A stretch of DNA of 64,000 nt from Betaproteobacteria bacterium. GTDB lineage: Bacteria > Pseudomonadota > Gammaproteobacteria > Burkholderiales > Ga0077523. Both the position numbers and the translations under genes were made by a program. The stretch lies in assembly GCA_016125475.1 (NCBI GenBank), contig WGLR01000012.1, forward strand, positions 62,001-126,000, written 5' to 3'. Positions 9,002 to 17,620 of this stretch are shown one piece after another. Positions within the stretch are counted from its first letter, which is position 1. Each line of letters begins with the position of its first letter. The notes beneath the pieces were generated by a model. The model did no database searches. It was not told where the DNA came from and saw nothing but the letters and a program-made list of their open reading frames with translations.

Positions 9002-9817
9002 TCAGAGAAAGTGGCGGAACCCGACCTCGAAGTTCCAGTTGTAGATGTACGGAAGCTGGTCGCCCACGAGGCCGATGCCCGGGCGGACCCAGACGCCGAG
9101 ACTCTTGTTGAGGAAATGGCCAAGTTCCGTCTCGATCGTGAAGCCGACCCGGCTGTTCCGTTCGTAGTCCACGGTCAGCTGGTTCTCCACGAGCGTGTAG
9201 AAACGGTGCGGCCAACGCGTGAGCACGTACAGACGGAACTGCGTGTAGCTCACGTTCGACCGGTCCGAATCCCCGGCCACCGACTGGTAGTGCTGCACCA
9301 TCGGGAACAGGGACGTGTCGGTGCCCGGCAGGTTCAACGCGGCGAAGGCCATCGGTGCGACGAGGTACTTGCCGGATCCTAGAGACCGGTCGGACGCCGT
9401 GTTCAGGAAGAACTCGGAACCGAGCACGAGGGCGAGTGACTCGTTCCGGAACACCCGCCACTTGCCGCGGACCGCGACGTCGCCGATGCCGGACTGGGCC
9501 GATTCACCCGGCACGCGCGGATTGATCCGCTGGAATGGCACGTCGATACGGAAGGCGGCCGTGCGCGTGTACGCATATTCGAAGCGCGGCACGAGCACTT
9601 CCTTGCCACTGCCGTCCTGAGTGCTCCAGTGTTCGAAGCGAGCCTCGAACCGTGTCTTGAAGTCGGTCGGGTCGAGCTTCTTGGAGATGTCGGCCGCAGT
9701 GGTCGTCGGCGCAGCGGCCGGCGGCCGGTTGTCTTGTGCGTGTGCCGCGAGTGCGAGTACGCCCAGCGTGAAGGCGACCACACGGACCGCGGCGGCGCGT
9801 CCGTTGTAATGGGTCAT
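9002..9817 (-). CDS. Outer-membrane beta-barrel protein (MetA-pathway phenol-degradation-like)
   Basis: A 271-residue predicted exported protein. The ATG start gives MTHYNGRAA followed by a hydrophobic signal segment and an AHA-Q-type cleavage site. The mature part consists of alternating amphipathic strands rich in aromatic residues (RFEYAYTRTAAFRIDVPF, YTQFRLYVLTRWPHRFY) and ends in GFRHFL, as expected for an outer-membrane barrel. Overall composition resembles the transporter-like family annotated as phenol-degradation MetA pathway proteins; that label is tentative. It is transcribed divergently from the M81 metalloprotein gene across about 195 bases. Confidence 0.7.
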   Translation of the reverse strand: MTHYNGRAAAVRVVAFTLGVLALAAHAQDNRPPAAAPTTTAADISKKLDPTDFKTRFEARFEHWSTQDGSGKEVLVPRFEYAYTRTAAFRIDVPFQRINPRVPGESAQSGIGDVAVRGKWRVFRNESLALVLGSEFFLNTASDRSLGSGKYLVAPMAFAALNLPGTDTSLFPMVQHYQSVAGDSDRSNVSYTQFRLYVLTRWPHRFYTLVENQLTVDYERNSRVGFTIETELGHFLNKSLGVWVRPGIGLVGDQLPYIYNWNFEVGFRHFL

Positions 9818-10011
9818 GTCGGTGTTTCGTGCGGATTTTCTTGTGCGCGGCGGACGACCGGATGGAATGGATGTCCGCGAAGTCCCCGCGCGAGGGATCG
9901 GGATTGTCCCAGAAATCCGGAGCGAGCGATACGCCACGTCAGGACCGGGTCGCGAAGACGCTGCCCGCGTCGGATAATCGTACGATCGATGACACGGAAG
10001 AGGGGGCTCCG

Positions 10012-11529
10012 ATGCGAATCGCCGTGGGCGGGTTCCAGCACGAAACGAATACGTTCGCACCAAGCAAGGCGACGTTCGACGATTTTCGGCGAGGCGGAGG
10101 GTGGCCGCCACTGTTGCGGGCGGATGACGTGATCGAGGGTACCGCCGGCATCAACCTGCCGATCGCCGGTGCGATTGCGGAACTGCGTCGTGCGCGACAC
10201 GACCTCGTCCCGACGGCGTGGGCTGCCACGAGCCCTTCCGCGCACGTCACACAGGATGCATTCGAGCGGATCGCGGCAATGATCGTCGAGGCGATCGCGA
10301 GCGCGATGCCCGTGGATGGCGTGTACCTGGACCTGCACGGGGCGATGGTGACGGAGCACGTCGACGACGGCGAGGGGGAACTGCTCGCGCGCGTGCGTGC
10401 GGTCGTCGGCCCGCGGACTCCGATCGTCGCAAGCCTCGATCTGCACGCAAACGTGACGGCACGCATGATTGCGGGCGCCGACGCGCTCGTCGCCTACCGT
10501 ACCTATCCGCACGTCGACATGGCGGACACCGGTGCGCGGGCGGCGTCGCTCCTCCTGCGACTGATGCGGACGTCCACGCCGCTCGTGCACGCCGCGCGGC
10601 GGCTGCCTTTCCTGATTCCGCTCGGGTCGCAGTGCACGATGCTGGAGCCCATGGCCTCGGTATACCGGGACCTGGCCGGACTCGAGCGTGCCGGCGTCGT
10701 CTCGGTGTCGTTCACGCCAGGGTTTCCGGCCGCCGATTTCGAGGAATGCGGCCCGGTCGTGCTCGCGTATGGCGACGACGAGGATGCCGTCCAGGCGGTC
10801 GCGCGCGGGTTCGGCGACGAGGTGCTCGCGAACGAGACCGCGTTCTCGCTCGAGGTGCTCACGCCCGAGGACGGCGTCCGCCGGGCGATGGCACGGGCCG
10901 CAGCGGCCACGCGTCCGGTCGTGATCGCCGACACCCAGGACAATCCCGGCGCCGGCGGCAATTCCGACACGACCGGGATGCTCCGCGCGCTGGTGGGGGC
11001 GGATGCGCGGCACGCGGCGCTCGGTCTCATGGTCGATCCGGAAGCGGCGCGCGCCGCGCACGCCGTCGGGGAAGGTGCGACGCTGGAGATCGCGATCGGC
11101 GGCCGGTCGAAGATCCCGGGCGATGCGCCCTTTCACGGACGGTTCGTGGTCGAGCGGCTATCGGAGGGCAGGCTCACGTGCACGGGGCCGTTCTATCGCG
11201 GTGCGCGCATGAACCTGGGCCCCTCGGCGTGCCTGCGCATCGGTGGTGTCCGCATCGTGGTGAGCTGCGAGAAACCGCAGATGGCGGATCAGGAGATGTA
11301 CCGTTTCGTCGGTATCGAGCCCACGCGCGAATCGATTCTCGTGAACAAGAGCTCGGTGCATTTCCGGGCCGACTTCGCGCCCATTGCCGAGGAGATCATC
11401 GTCTGCAAGGCGCCGGGACCGATGCTCGCCGACCCCGGCGAATTTCCGTGGACCCGTCTCGCACCGGGGATGCGGCTGCGCCCGGGTGGTCCCGAGTTCG
11501 CGGGAGCCACCGGGTCGGCAGGACGCTGA
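10012..11529 (+). CDS. M81-family metallopeptidase (MlrC-like)
   Basis: A 505-residue protein of the MlrC/DUF1485 family, whose founding member helps degrade microcystin. The start MRIAVGGFQHETNTF sits 8–10 nt after a GGAAGAGGGGG ribosome binding site. Family motifs are visible: HETNTF at the N-terminus, the paired YLDLHGAM and SLDLHANVT histidines that likely bind metal, and DTQDNPGAGGNSDTTG near residue 310. Most homologues do not act on microcystin and have unknown peptide or small-amide substrates. The divergent outer-membrane protein might supply substrate, but that is speculation. Confidence 0.85.
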   Translation: MRIAVGGFQHETNTFAPSKATFDDFRRGGGWPPLLRADDVIEGTAGINLPIAGAIAELRRARHDLVPTAWAATSPSAHVTQDAFERIAAMIVEAIASAMPVDGVYLDLHGAMVTEHVDDGEGELLARVRAVVGPRTPIVASLDLHANVTARMIAGADALVAYRTYPHVDMADTGARAASLLLRLMRTSTPLVHAARRLPFLIPLGSQCTMLEPMASVYRDLAGLERAGVVSVSFTPGFPAADFEECGPVVLAYGDDEDAVQAVARGFGDEVLANETAFSLEVLTPEDGVRRAMARAAAATRPVVIADTQDNPGAGGNSDTTGMLRALVGADARHAALGLMVDPEAARAAHAVGEGATLEIAIGGRSKIPGDAPFHGRFVVERLSEGRLTCTGPFYRGARMNLGPSACLRIGGVRIVVSCEKPQMADQEMYRFVGIEPTRESILVNKSSVHFRADFAPIAEEIIVCKAPGPMLADPGEFPWTRLAPGMRLRPGGPEFAGATGSAGR

Positions 11530-11572
11530 GGACGCCTCGCAAGGGCCCGCGGGGATCGGGCCGGGTGCCGAT

Positions 11573-12181
11573 TCAGTGGTGTCCGAACGGCCAGCGACGT
11601 CGCCAGTACTGGAGCAGGAAGAATCCGCCCACGAGTCCGCCGAGGTGCGCGAAGTGCGCGACACCCGACTGGGTGCCCGTGACGCCGAGTACGAGTTCGA
11701 GCAGACCGTAGAGGATCACGAACGTGCGGGCCTGCATGGGGATGGGCGGGAAGAGCAGCATGAGCCGGCGACGCGGGAACAGCACGCCGTACGCGAGCAG
11801 CAGGCCGAACACGCCTCCGGACGCACCCACGGTCGGGAACGGAGGCTGGTCGAGCAGCGCGACCACGAACATCTGGGCGAGCGCGGCCGTGAAGACGCAG
11901 AGCATGTAGTACTGCAGGTAGCGTCGGGAGCCGAATGCGTGCTCCACGTCACGTCCGAGCATCCAGAGGCCGATCATGTTGAACGTGAGATGCATCAGGT
12001 TGCCGTGCAGGAATGCGTACGTGATCGGCTGCCAGATGTGGAACGGCACGTTGTCGAAAGGTCCGGCCGCGGAAACCGGCGGCCAGAGTGCCAGCGCGGT
12101 CATGAAGCCCGGCCCGAGCAGCTGCTGGAGCGCGAAGCCGATGATGTTGAGCCCGAGAAGGGCCTGTGTGACGGGTGGCAC
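11573..12181 (-). CDS. Rhomboid-family intramembrane serine protease
   Basis: A six-helix membrane protein, 202 residues from the GTG start that gives VPPVTQALLGLN, the usual opening of bacterial rhomboids; a TTG 48 nt upstream is an alternative. It has the HxxxxHxxxN-type segment FLHGNLMHLTFNMIGLW, the catalytic Ser about 121 in GASGGVFG, and the partner His about 179 in AHLGGLVGG. Both members of the Ser–His dyad are present, so it should be an active protease. Substrates are unknown. It is convergent with the M81 gene. Confidence 0.88.
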   Translation of the reverse strand: MPPVTQALLGLNIIGFALQQLLGPGFMTALALWPPVSAAGPFDNVPFHIWQPITYAFLHGNLMHLTFNMIGLWMLGRDVEHAFGSRRYLQYYMLCVFTAALAQMFVVALLDQPPFPTVGASGGVFGLLLAYGVLFPRRRLMLLFPPIPMQARTFVILYGLLELVLGVTGTQSGVAHFAHLGGLVGGFFLLQYWRRRWPFGHH

Positions 12182-12398
12182 GAGTCTGATGTGTCCTCGG
12201 GTAGCGTGAAGCGGATCGTGTCGGTGCAATCACCCGGCGCGCCTCGTCCCGAGGTGGCGGGGAAGCCGCGGCGATATGACGGCGCCGTCGCCGGCGTCCT
12301 TCGTACGCGGACCCGCGATCATACTTTGACACTTGGTGATCCGCACCCCGCCGACGACCGTATACTTTGGCGCACCCCCTTCCTCCGGAGACCCGACG

Positions 12399-13016
12399 AT
12401 GATCGACCTCTATCTCGCTCCCACCGCCAACGGCCTCCGGGCCGCCGTAGCGCTGGAGGAGTGCGGACTGCCCTGCCGTGTGCACAAGGTGGATCTCGGC
12501 AAGGGGGAGCAGCGAACCGCGAGCTTTCTCGCGATCAATCCCTCGGGGCTCATTCCCGTGATCGTGGACGAAGACGGCCCCGACGGTCGTCCGGTCACGC
12601 TCGCACAGTCCTGCGCGATCGTCCTCTACGCGGCGGAGAAGTCCGGCAGGTTCCTGCCCGGCGATCCGGTGGCGCGCATCGGCGCTCTGGAGTGGCTGTT
12701 CCAGGTCGCGAGCGACGTGGCGGGTACGAGCGGCACCGTGTTCCGGCTCGAGAACACGGCGCCCGAGAAGAGCGCGGCGAACGTCGCGTACTTCAGGCAG
12801 CGCCTGCTCACGTTCTTTGCGGACTGCGACCGCCGGCTGGCCGGGCAGGACTACCTCGCAGGAGAGATCTCGGTCGCGGACCTGGCCCTGTACCCGAACG
12901 TGGCGTTGCGCAAGGCGATGCTCGACGAGGCGGGCGGGCTGCCGAACCTCCAGCGCTGGGCTGCGGCGATGGCCGCGCGTGACGGTGTCCGGAAGGGGAT
13001 GGCGGCAGGCGCGTGA
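12399..13016 (+). CDS. Glutathione S-transferase family protein
   Basis: A 205-residue soluble protein. The N-terminal thioredoxin-like domain (MIDLYLAPTANGLRAAVALEECG) includes NPSGLIPVIVDEDG, the cis-proline region, and LAQSCAIVLYAAEKSGRF, matching the glutathione-binding serine segment. The C-terminal helical domain ends with ISVADLALYPNV. The ATG has a CCGGAG site 8 nt upstream and is preferred over an upstream in-frame TTG. A TATACT hexamer at 12361–12366 could be the -10 element, but no -35 is properly spaced. Substrate is unknown. Confidence 0.88.
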   Translation: MIDLYLAPTANGLRAAVALEECGLPCRVHKVDLGKGEQRTASFLAINPSGLIPVIVDEDGPDGRPVTLAQSCAIVLYAAEKSGRFLPGDPVARIGALEWLFQVASDVAGTSGTVFRLENTAPEKSAANVAYFRQRLLTFFADCDRRLAGQDYLAGEISVADLALYPNVALRKAMLDEAGGLPNLQRWAAAMAARDGVRKGMAAGA

Positions 13017-13044
13017 GCGTCGGGCCGTCCCGATCGGGTGCTGC

Positions 13045-13449
13045 ATGGGATTTCTCTCGGGACGGCGACCTGACGACCTCGGTGTTCGCGGGGGGCGTCT
13101 CAAGCCCGTTCCCGCGACGCCGAATGCCGTGAGTTCGCAGGCCAGGACTGCTCCTCATGCGATCGAGCCGTTCACTTACGAGGGGCCGAGGCAGGAAGCA
13201 CTCGATGTTCTCCTCGCGATCGTCCGCGCATTTCCCGGCGCCCGTGTGATCACGCAGCGCGACGACTATCTCTACGCCGAGTTCGCGACGCCCGTTCTGG
13301 GATTCGTCGACGACGTGGAGTTCTACCTGCCGGAGAACCGGTCGCTCGTTCACGTCCGCTCGGCGTCGCGTCTGGGGTACAGCGACTTCGGCGCGAACCG
13401 CAGGCGCGTCGAGCGCCTGCGCAAGCTGTTCGCCCGGCGCGGGAACTGA
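13045..13449 (+). CDS. DUF1499 domain protein
   Basis: A 134-residue protein of the DUF1499 family, function unknown. Family features are the opening MGFLSGRRPDDLGVR, then PTPNAVSSQA (usually PNCVSSQA, so the cysteine is replaced by alanine here), then FVDDVEFYLPE and the C-terminal VHVRSASRLGYSDFGANRRRVERLR. There is no signal peptide with this start. It follows the glutathione transferase gene by 28 nt and may share its transcript. Confidence 0.8.
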   Translation: MGFLSGRRPDDLGVRGGRLKPVPATPNAVSSQARTAPHAIEPFTYEGPRQEALDVLLAIVRAFPGARVITQRDDYLYAEFATPVLGFVDDVEFYLPENRSLVHVRSASRLGYSDFGANRRRVERLRKLFARRGN

Positions 13450-13767
13450 GCGCGCCGGGGAATCCCCCACCGGCGAGAGCGGTTCCGTCGGGTTTCTTTA
13501 CTCCTTCCTCGAGACTCGTTCGGACGAATTGAATTGTCCGGAAAGCATTTCCCTCTGCACGTGAAGTTCCGTGCGTCGGTCGCGCACGGAACGTGCTGTT
13601 CGCGTGGGGCGGACGCGGGATCGCCTGCGCCGGTCCGGACCCGCCGGTCGTGTCCAGGTGTTGCGCGCTCCGCGCGCCACCCGCGTCCTCCGCAGTGATT
13701 TCCGACAGGCCGCCTGCGCGGTCCTTCCGGGAACGTTGACGACACAACAAGCACAAGAAGGGAGACC
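13450..13767. other. Intergenic region with hairpins, no gene
   Basis: About 318 bases between the DUF1499 gene and the XRE-type regulator with no convincing reading frame. A GC inverted repeat CGCCGG/CCGGCG (13453–13475) just after the DUF1499 stop could act as a weak terminator. Two further inverted repeats in the middle are annotated separately as a possible operator. Confidence 0.5.
13521..13592. promoter_or_regulatory. Two inverted repeats upstream of XRE regulator
   Basis: CGGACGAATTGAATTGTCCG (13521–13540) is an imperfect palindrome. It is followed by a perfect 10-bp inverted repeat GTTCCGTGCG/CGCACGGAAC (13566–13575 and 13583–13592) with a 7-nt spacer. They lie about 180–250 nt before the regulator start. 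They could be operators for autoregulation or an mRNA hairpin; neither is proven. Confidence 0.35.
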
Positions 13768-14607
13768 ATGGCAGACACTGCTGCACTCATCGACGCACTC
13801 AAGCGCGCGCTGCGCGCGCGCCGCATCAACTACTCGCAGGTGGCTGCTCGCCTCGAACTCAGCGAGGCGAGCGTGAAGCGACTGTTTTCCAGGGGCGGGT
13901 TCACGCTCGAACGCTTCGAGGAGGTCTGTGCGCTGGCCGGCACGACCCTCGTGGAACTCGCGAGGGAGACCGAAAGCGGCAAGGACGTGGTGTCGCAACT
14001 CACGCTCGAGCAGGAGCGGGCCATCATGCGCGATCGCCGGCTGCTGCTGGTCGCGGTCTGCGCGCTCAATCACCTGTCGGTGGAGGAGATGGTCTCCCTC
14101 TACGAACTCTCGAAGGCGGAGTGCATAGGGCTGCTGCTCGAACTCGAGCGCATCCGCTTCCTCGAACTGCTTCCCGAGAACCGGATCCGCCTGCGGGTCA
14201 CGCACGCGTTCACGTGGCGCCCCAACGGTCCGATCCAGCAGTACTTCAAGGCCAAGGCGCAGAACGAATACTTCGGCGCGAACTTCGATGGCGCGGCAGA
14301 GACGATGCTGCTCGTGAATGCCATGCTCACGCCCGCGACGGTCTCCCTCATGAATTCGAAACTGAGACGTCTCGCGAACGAGTTCGCGGAGTTCCACGAC
14401 GACTGCAAGCGCACGAGACTCGGCGAACGCCGGTCGGTGACACTGCTGCTCGCACTGCGCCCCTGGGAACTGGAGGACTTCCGGGAACTGCGCCGCCCGC
14501 GTCGCGTGAGTGGCGGCGAGGATCGCGATCGCGCCCCCTCGGCAGCGGTCGCCGCGGGCTCGTGGCTTGCGGCCGGTGGCGACAACGGGCGATCATCCCG
14601 CGAGTGA
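13768..14607 (+). CDS. XRE-family transcriptional regulator
   Basis: A 279-residue regulator. Residues about 5–60 form a Cro/C1-type helix-turn-helix (INYSQVAARLELSEASVKRLFS). The remaining 200 residues are a helical domain with no recognised ligand motif, and a low-complexity Ala/Gly/Ser tail follows residue 250. A strong AAGAAGGGAGA ribosome binding site precedes the ATG. The same architecture recurs in uncharacterised proteobacterial regulators. No obvious target adjoins it other than the small tautomerase homologue downstream. Confidence 0.8.
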   Translation: MADTAALIDALKRALRARRINYSQVAARLELSEASVKRLFSRGGFTLERFEEVCALAGTTLVELARETESGKDVVSQLTLEQERAIMRDRRLLLVAVCALNHLSVEEMVSLYELSKAECIGLLLELERIRFLELLPENRIRLRVTHAFTWRPNGPIQQYFKAKAQNEYFGANFDGAAETMLLVNAMLTPATVSLMNSKLRRLANEFAEFHDDCKRTRLGERRSVTLLLALRPWELEDFRELRRPRRVSGGEDRDRAPSAAVAAGSWLAAGGDNGRSSRE

Positions 14608-14683
14608 GACGAATGTCTCGTGCCGTGCCCTCCGGACGCGAATGTCCGGGGGAGCGGCTCGCATATCCCGAAAGGAGGATTCC

Positions 14684-14878
14684 ATGCCGTTCATCAACGT
14701 CCGTCTCTTCGAGGGGCGTACACCCGAGCAGAAGCGCGCGTTCGTCGAGGCCGTCACGCGGGAGGCCGCTCGCACGCTCGACTGTTCGCCGGAGGCAGTC
14801 GACATCGTGTTCGAGGACGTCCGCAAGTCCGACTGGGCGACCGGCGGGAAATTCTGGTCGGATCCCCGACCGGAATAG
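14684..14878 (+). CDS. 4-oxalocrotonate tautomerase-family protein
   Basis: A 64-residue member of the 4-OT superfamily. After removal of Met1 the catalytic N-terminal proline is exposed (PFINVRLFEGRTPEQKRAF), and the conserved EGRT arginine is present. Length is typical of the hexameric enzymes. An excellent AAAGGAGG ribosome binding site lies 5 nt before the ATG. Members isomerise enol/keto intermediates of aromatic meta-cleavage, but no such pathway adjoins it, so the substrate is open. Confidence 0.88.
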   Translation: MPFINVRLFEGRTPEQKRAFVEAVTREAARTLDCSPEAVDIVFEDVRKSDWATGGKFWSDPRPE

Positions 14879-14906
14879 ACCCGGCCATCGCTGCCGGCGT
14901 CGCGGT

Positions 14907-15239
14907 TCAGATCAGCATCGACCCGGGCGGTTCCACCTTCCAGGTGACGTCGCTTTCGGATTTTGCCGCACGCCCGAGCAGGTCGATGAGCGGGTATGCA
15001 CGCTGTCTGAGTGACACCACCGGTTCACGCTCGTCGTCTTCGTCGTCCTCGTCGGCGTCGCCGGACGGAGGGGGGAGGTCATCGACCGCGGCCCGCAGGC
15101 GGGTGAGGGCCGCCGGAACGTCCTTCGCGAGCAGCGCGCTTGGAACCGTGCCGCTGTGCCCCATCATCCTGATGAGTTCGGTGGCGATGTCCCCTTTCAT
15201 GATGAACGTGCCCACTTCCGAGTCGAATCGAATGTACAT
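14907..15239 (-). CDS. DUF1840 domain protein
   Basis: A 110-residue cytoplasmic protein of the betaproteobacterial DUF1840 family, function unknown. It begins MYIRFDSEVGTFIMKGDIATELIRMMGHSG, the family's signature region read in overlapping parts, and carries an acidic run DADEDDEDDERE about two-thirds along, encoded by a near-repetitive TCG/TCC stretch. The ATG is chosen because homology begins there. It is convergent with the tautomerase gene. Confidence 0.82.
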   Translation of the reverse strand: MYIRFDSEVGTFIMKGDIATELIRMMGHSGTVPSALLAKDVPAALTRLRAAVDDLPPPSGDADEDDEDDEREPVVSLRQRAYPLIDLLGRAAKSESDVTWKVEPPGSMLI

Positions 15240-15434
15240 AGGTCGAAGTCTCCGCGATTGATGCCCCGGACACGGGGCGGGATGTCGATGGACGGTGCGC
15301 GCGTGCCGTCCCCTTGCGCTGCCCCGAGAGGCGGATGACGGCAGTCGTGAGCTTAGCTTGATCCAGCGCAAGCGGTGGCCCTTCCGTGGTGGCATCCTCG
15401 GAATCGTGTGAAGGGAGAATGGGGAGAGAAGAAC

Positions 15435-15575
15435 ATGGTCCTGCTCGAGAACCTGTTCGCGACGGATTACGGGCTGCTCAGTCTGGGGGTCATCGTGTTC
15501 GTGGTCGCCATGGGAACGTGGCTCGCACGGTGGTTCACGAAAAAGATGGACGAGGACGCGCGTCGCGATTCCTGA
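15435..15575 (+). CDS. Small membrane protein, DUF3149 family
   Basis: A 46-residue single-pass membrane protein: MVLLENLFATDYGLLSLGV leads into a hydrophobic segment ending in TWLARWF, followed by a charged tail KKMDEDARRDS. This matches the short DUF3149 proteins of betaproteobacteria, whose function is unknown. A GGGGAGAG ribosome binding site precedes the ATG. An imperfect FNR-like sequence TTGATCCAGCGCAA lies about 65 nt upstream (15358–15371) but is weak. Confidence 0.75.
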   Translation: MVLLENLFATDYGLLSLGVIVFVVAMGTWLARWFTKKMDEDARRDS

Positions 15576-15718
15576 CTCGCCCTTTGCGGCGGCCCTTGAT
15601 GGCCACCGCAACGTCGATCTGCGTGCGGTCGGGCCGGAAGGCCACGTCGGAAGCATTGGACGAGGCACGGGTGGTGGGCCGAAAATAGGCGTTTACCCGT
15701 TCACGCGGAAGAACCGCC

Positions 15719-16873
15719 ATGACTTCACCGACGCCCTTCCGACTCAACGTTCCCGACGACGTCCTGGCCGATCTCAGGGCCAGGCTCGCGCGTACCCGCT
15801 TCCCGGACCAGGCGCCCGGCGAACCCTGGGCCTTCGGGACGGACGTGGGCTACCTCCGCGAACTCGTGGACTACTGGGCCACGCGGTTCGACTGGCGTGC
15901 GGAGGAAGCCAGACTCAATGCGTACCCGCAGTACAAGGTACCCGTCGACGGCATCGACCTGCACTACCTGCATGTCCCCGGCAAGGGACCCGACCCGTAT
16001 CCGCTGCTTCTGTCGCACGGCTGGCCGGGATCGGTATTCGAGTTCCTGAAGATCATCCCGATGCTCACGGACCCGGCCAGCTTCGGCGGTGATCCGGCGG
16101 ATGCCTTCACGGTCGTCGCGCCGTCCCTGCCCGGATACGGTCTGTCGTTTGCGCCGGGTCAGGAGCGGTTCGGTCTCGAGCGCATCGCGGACTGCTTCGC
16201 GAGCCTCATGACGGACGTTCTCGGTTACCGGCGTTTTGCCGCCCAGGGCGGGGACTGGGGGGCGTTCGTGACTTCGCGCCTCGGGCACGCACATGCGGAC
16301 AAACTCCTCGGCATCCACATCAACCTTCTCGCCGTCCGGCGGGATCCCAAGGTTCTCGAGGATCCGTCGCCCGAGGTGCGCCGGTTCGTCGACGAACTCA
16401 ATCTGTTCCTGAAGGAAGAGACGGGGTATCAGTGGATCCAGGGCACGAAGCCGCAGACGCTGTCCTTCGCGCTCACCGATTCGCCCGCGGGACTGGCTGC
16501 CTGGATCGTCGAGAAGTTCCGGTCGTGGTCCGACTGTGGCGGGAACGTCGAGAGCGTGTTCACGAAGGACGAGCTGCTCGGGAACATCACGTTCTACTGG
16601 GTCACCGGAGCGATCGGATCATCGTTCTGGCCCTACTACGCGCGCATGCACGGTCCGTGGCCGATCCCGGAAGGCGGGGTGGGGGTGCCGGTGGGCTACT
16701 GCGAATCGCCGCGGGAGATCCTGCGGCCGCCGCGCGCCGTCGCGGAGCGGATGTACACCGACATCCGTCGCTGGACGGTCATGCCGAAGGGTGGCCACTT
16801 CGCGGCCATGGAGCAGCCCGGGAATCTGGCCAGAGAGATCCGGGAATTCTTCCGTCCGCTGCGGTCGAACTGA
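15719..16873 (+). CDS. Epoxide hydrolase (EHN-type alpha/beta hydrolase)
   Basis: A 384-residue alpha/beta hydrolase with the N-terminal epoxide-hydrolase domain (FRLNVPDDVLADLRARLAR). It has the oxyanion motif HGWPGS, the nucleophile Asp179 in GGDWGAF and the catalytic His in PKGGHFAAMEQP near the C-terminus. The aspartate nucleophile instead of serine supports epoxide hydrolysis through a covalent alkyl-enzyme. Related proteins resemble microsomal/juvenile-hormone epoxide hydrolases. The gene is flanked by unrelated genes, so its physiological substrate is unknown. Confidence 0.87.
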   Translation: MTSPTPFRLNVPDDVLADLRARLARTRFPDQAPGEPWAFGTDVGYLRELVDYWATRFDWRAEEARLNAYPQYKVPVDGIDLHYLHVPGKGPDPYPLLLSHGWPGSVFEFLKIIPMLTDPASFGGDPADAFTVVAPSLPGYGLSFAPGQERFGLERIADCFASLMTDVLGYRRFAAQGGDWGAFVTSRLGHAHADKLLGIHINLLAVRRDPKVLEDPSPEVRRFVDELNLFLKEETGYQWIQGTKPQTLSFALTDSPAGLAAWIVEKFRSWSDCGGNVESVFTKDELLGNITFYWVTGAIGSSFWPYYARMHGPWPIPEGGVGVPVGYCESPREILRPPRAVAERMYTDIRRWTVMPKGGHFAAMEQPGNLAREIREFFRPLRSN

Positions 16874-16948
16874 GCGTCGCGGGCGAAATCCGGGGACGAT
16901 GCTGAACCGTCTTTACAGCGGCGCAGCCTGCGCCTATCTTGCCGGGCC

Positions 16949-17620
16949 ATGGACCGCGTCACCCTGAAGGAACGTCTTCGTACCCTGTATCCCGCACTCG
17001 AGGGACTCGACGACGCGCGTCTGGACGGGATTCTCGATGACGCCGTCGTCGTGCGCGTGAAGGCCGGGACGGTGCTGTTCGACGACGAGAGTCCGTGTCA
17101 GGCGTTTCCGATGCTGATCGAAGGCACGATCCGCATCTCCAAGGTGGGGGCCAACGGCCGGGAACTGCAGCTCTACCGCGTGGTGCCCGGCGAGAGCTGC
17201 ATCCTCACGTCGAGCTGTCTGCTCGGCCATGTCGCCTACAACGCCCGGGGCGTCGCGGAGACCGACATCGTCGCGGTCACGCTCCCGCAGCCCGTCTTCT
17301 CGCGGCTCCTCGGTGAACACGAGCCGTTTCGCGACTACGTATTCAGCCTGTTTGCCGAGCGGATCGCCGAGCTCATGCAACTGGTCGAGGCCGTCGCGTT
17401 CCAGCGTCTGGATCAGCGCCTCGCGACCCTGCTCCTCGGCAAGGGCAAGGTCGTCAGGACGACCCACCAGGCACTCGCCGACGAACTCGGGAGCGTTCGC
17501 GAGATCGTGAGCCGTCTGCTCAAGAGCTTTGCGGAACAGGGTCTGGTCTCGCTCGCGCGCGAGCAGATCGAGATCGTCGACGCGGCAGGCCTGCGGCGCC
17601 TCGCCACGCCCGCGCACTGA
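16949..17620 (+). CDS. Crp/Fnr-family transcriptional regulator
   Basis: A 223-residue regulator with an N-terminal cyclic-nucleotide-like beta barrel (about 20–130), a long dimer helix, and a C-terminal winged helix. The recognition helix SVREIVSRLLKSF keeps the CRP-type R-E-x-x-x-R pattern that reads GTGA half-sites. There is no N-terminal four-cysteine cluster as in FNR; the Cys residues in GESCILTSSC lie inside the barrel, so the signal may be different. A perfect GTGA-N6-TCAC box occurs 262 nt after its stop, before the DUF2892 gene, its likely target. Confidence 0.88.
   Translation: MDRVTLKERLRTLYPALEGLDDARLDGILDDAVVVRVKAGTVLFDDESPCQAFPMLIEGTIRISKVGANGRELQLYRVVPGESCILTSSCLLGHVAYNARGVAETDIVAVTLPQPVFSRLLGEHEPFRDYVFSLFAERIAELMQLVEAVAFQRLDQRLATLLLGKGKVVRTTHQALADELGSVREIVSRLLKSFAEQGLVSLAREQIEIVDAAGLRRLATPAH

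Noticed and set aside
15358..15371. FNR box TTGATCCAGCGCAA before the DUF3149 gene
   Set aside because: Only eight of ten fixed positions match and no promoter is correctly spaced.
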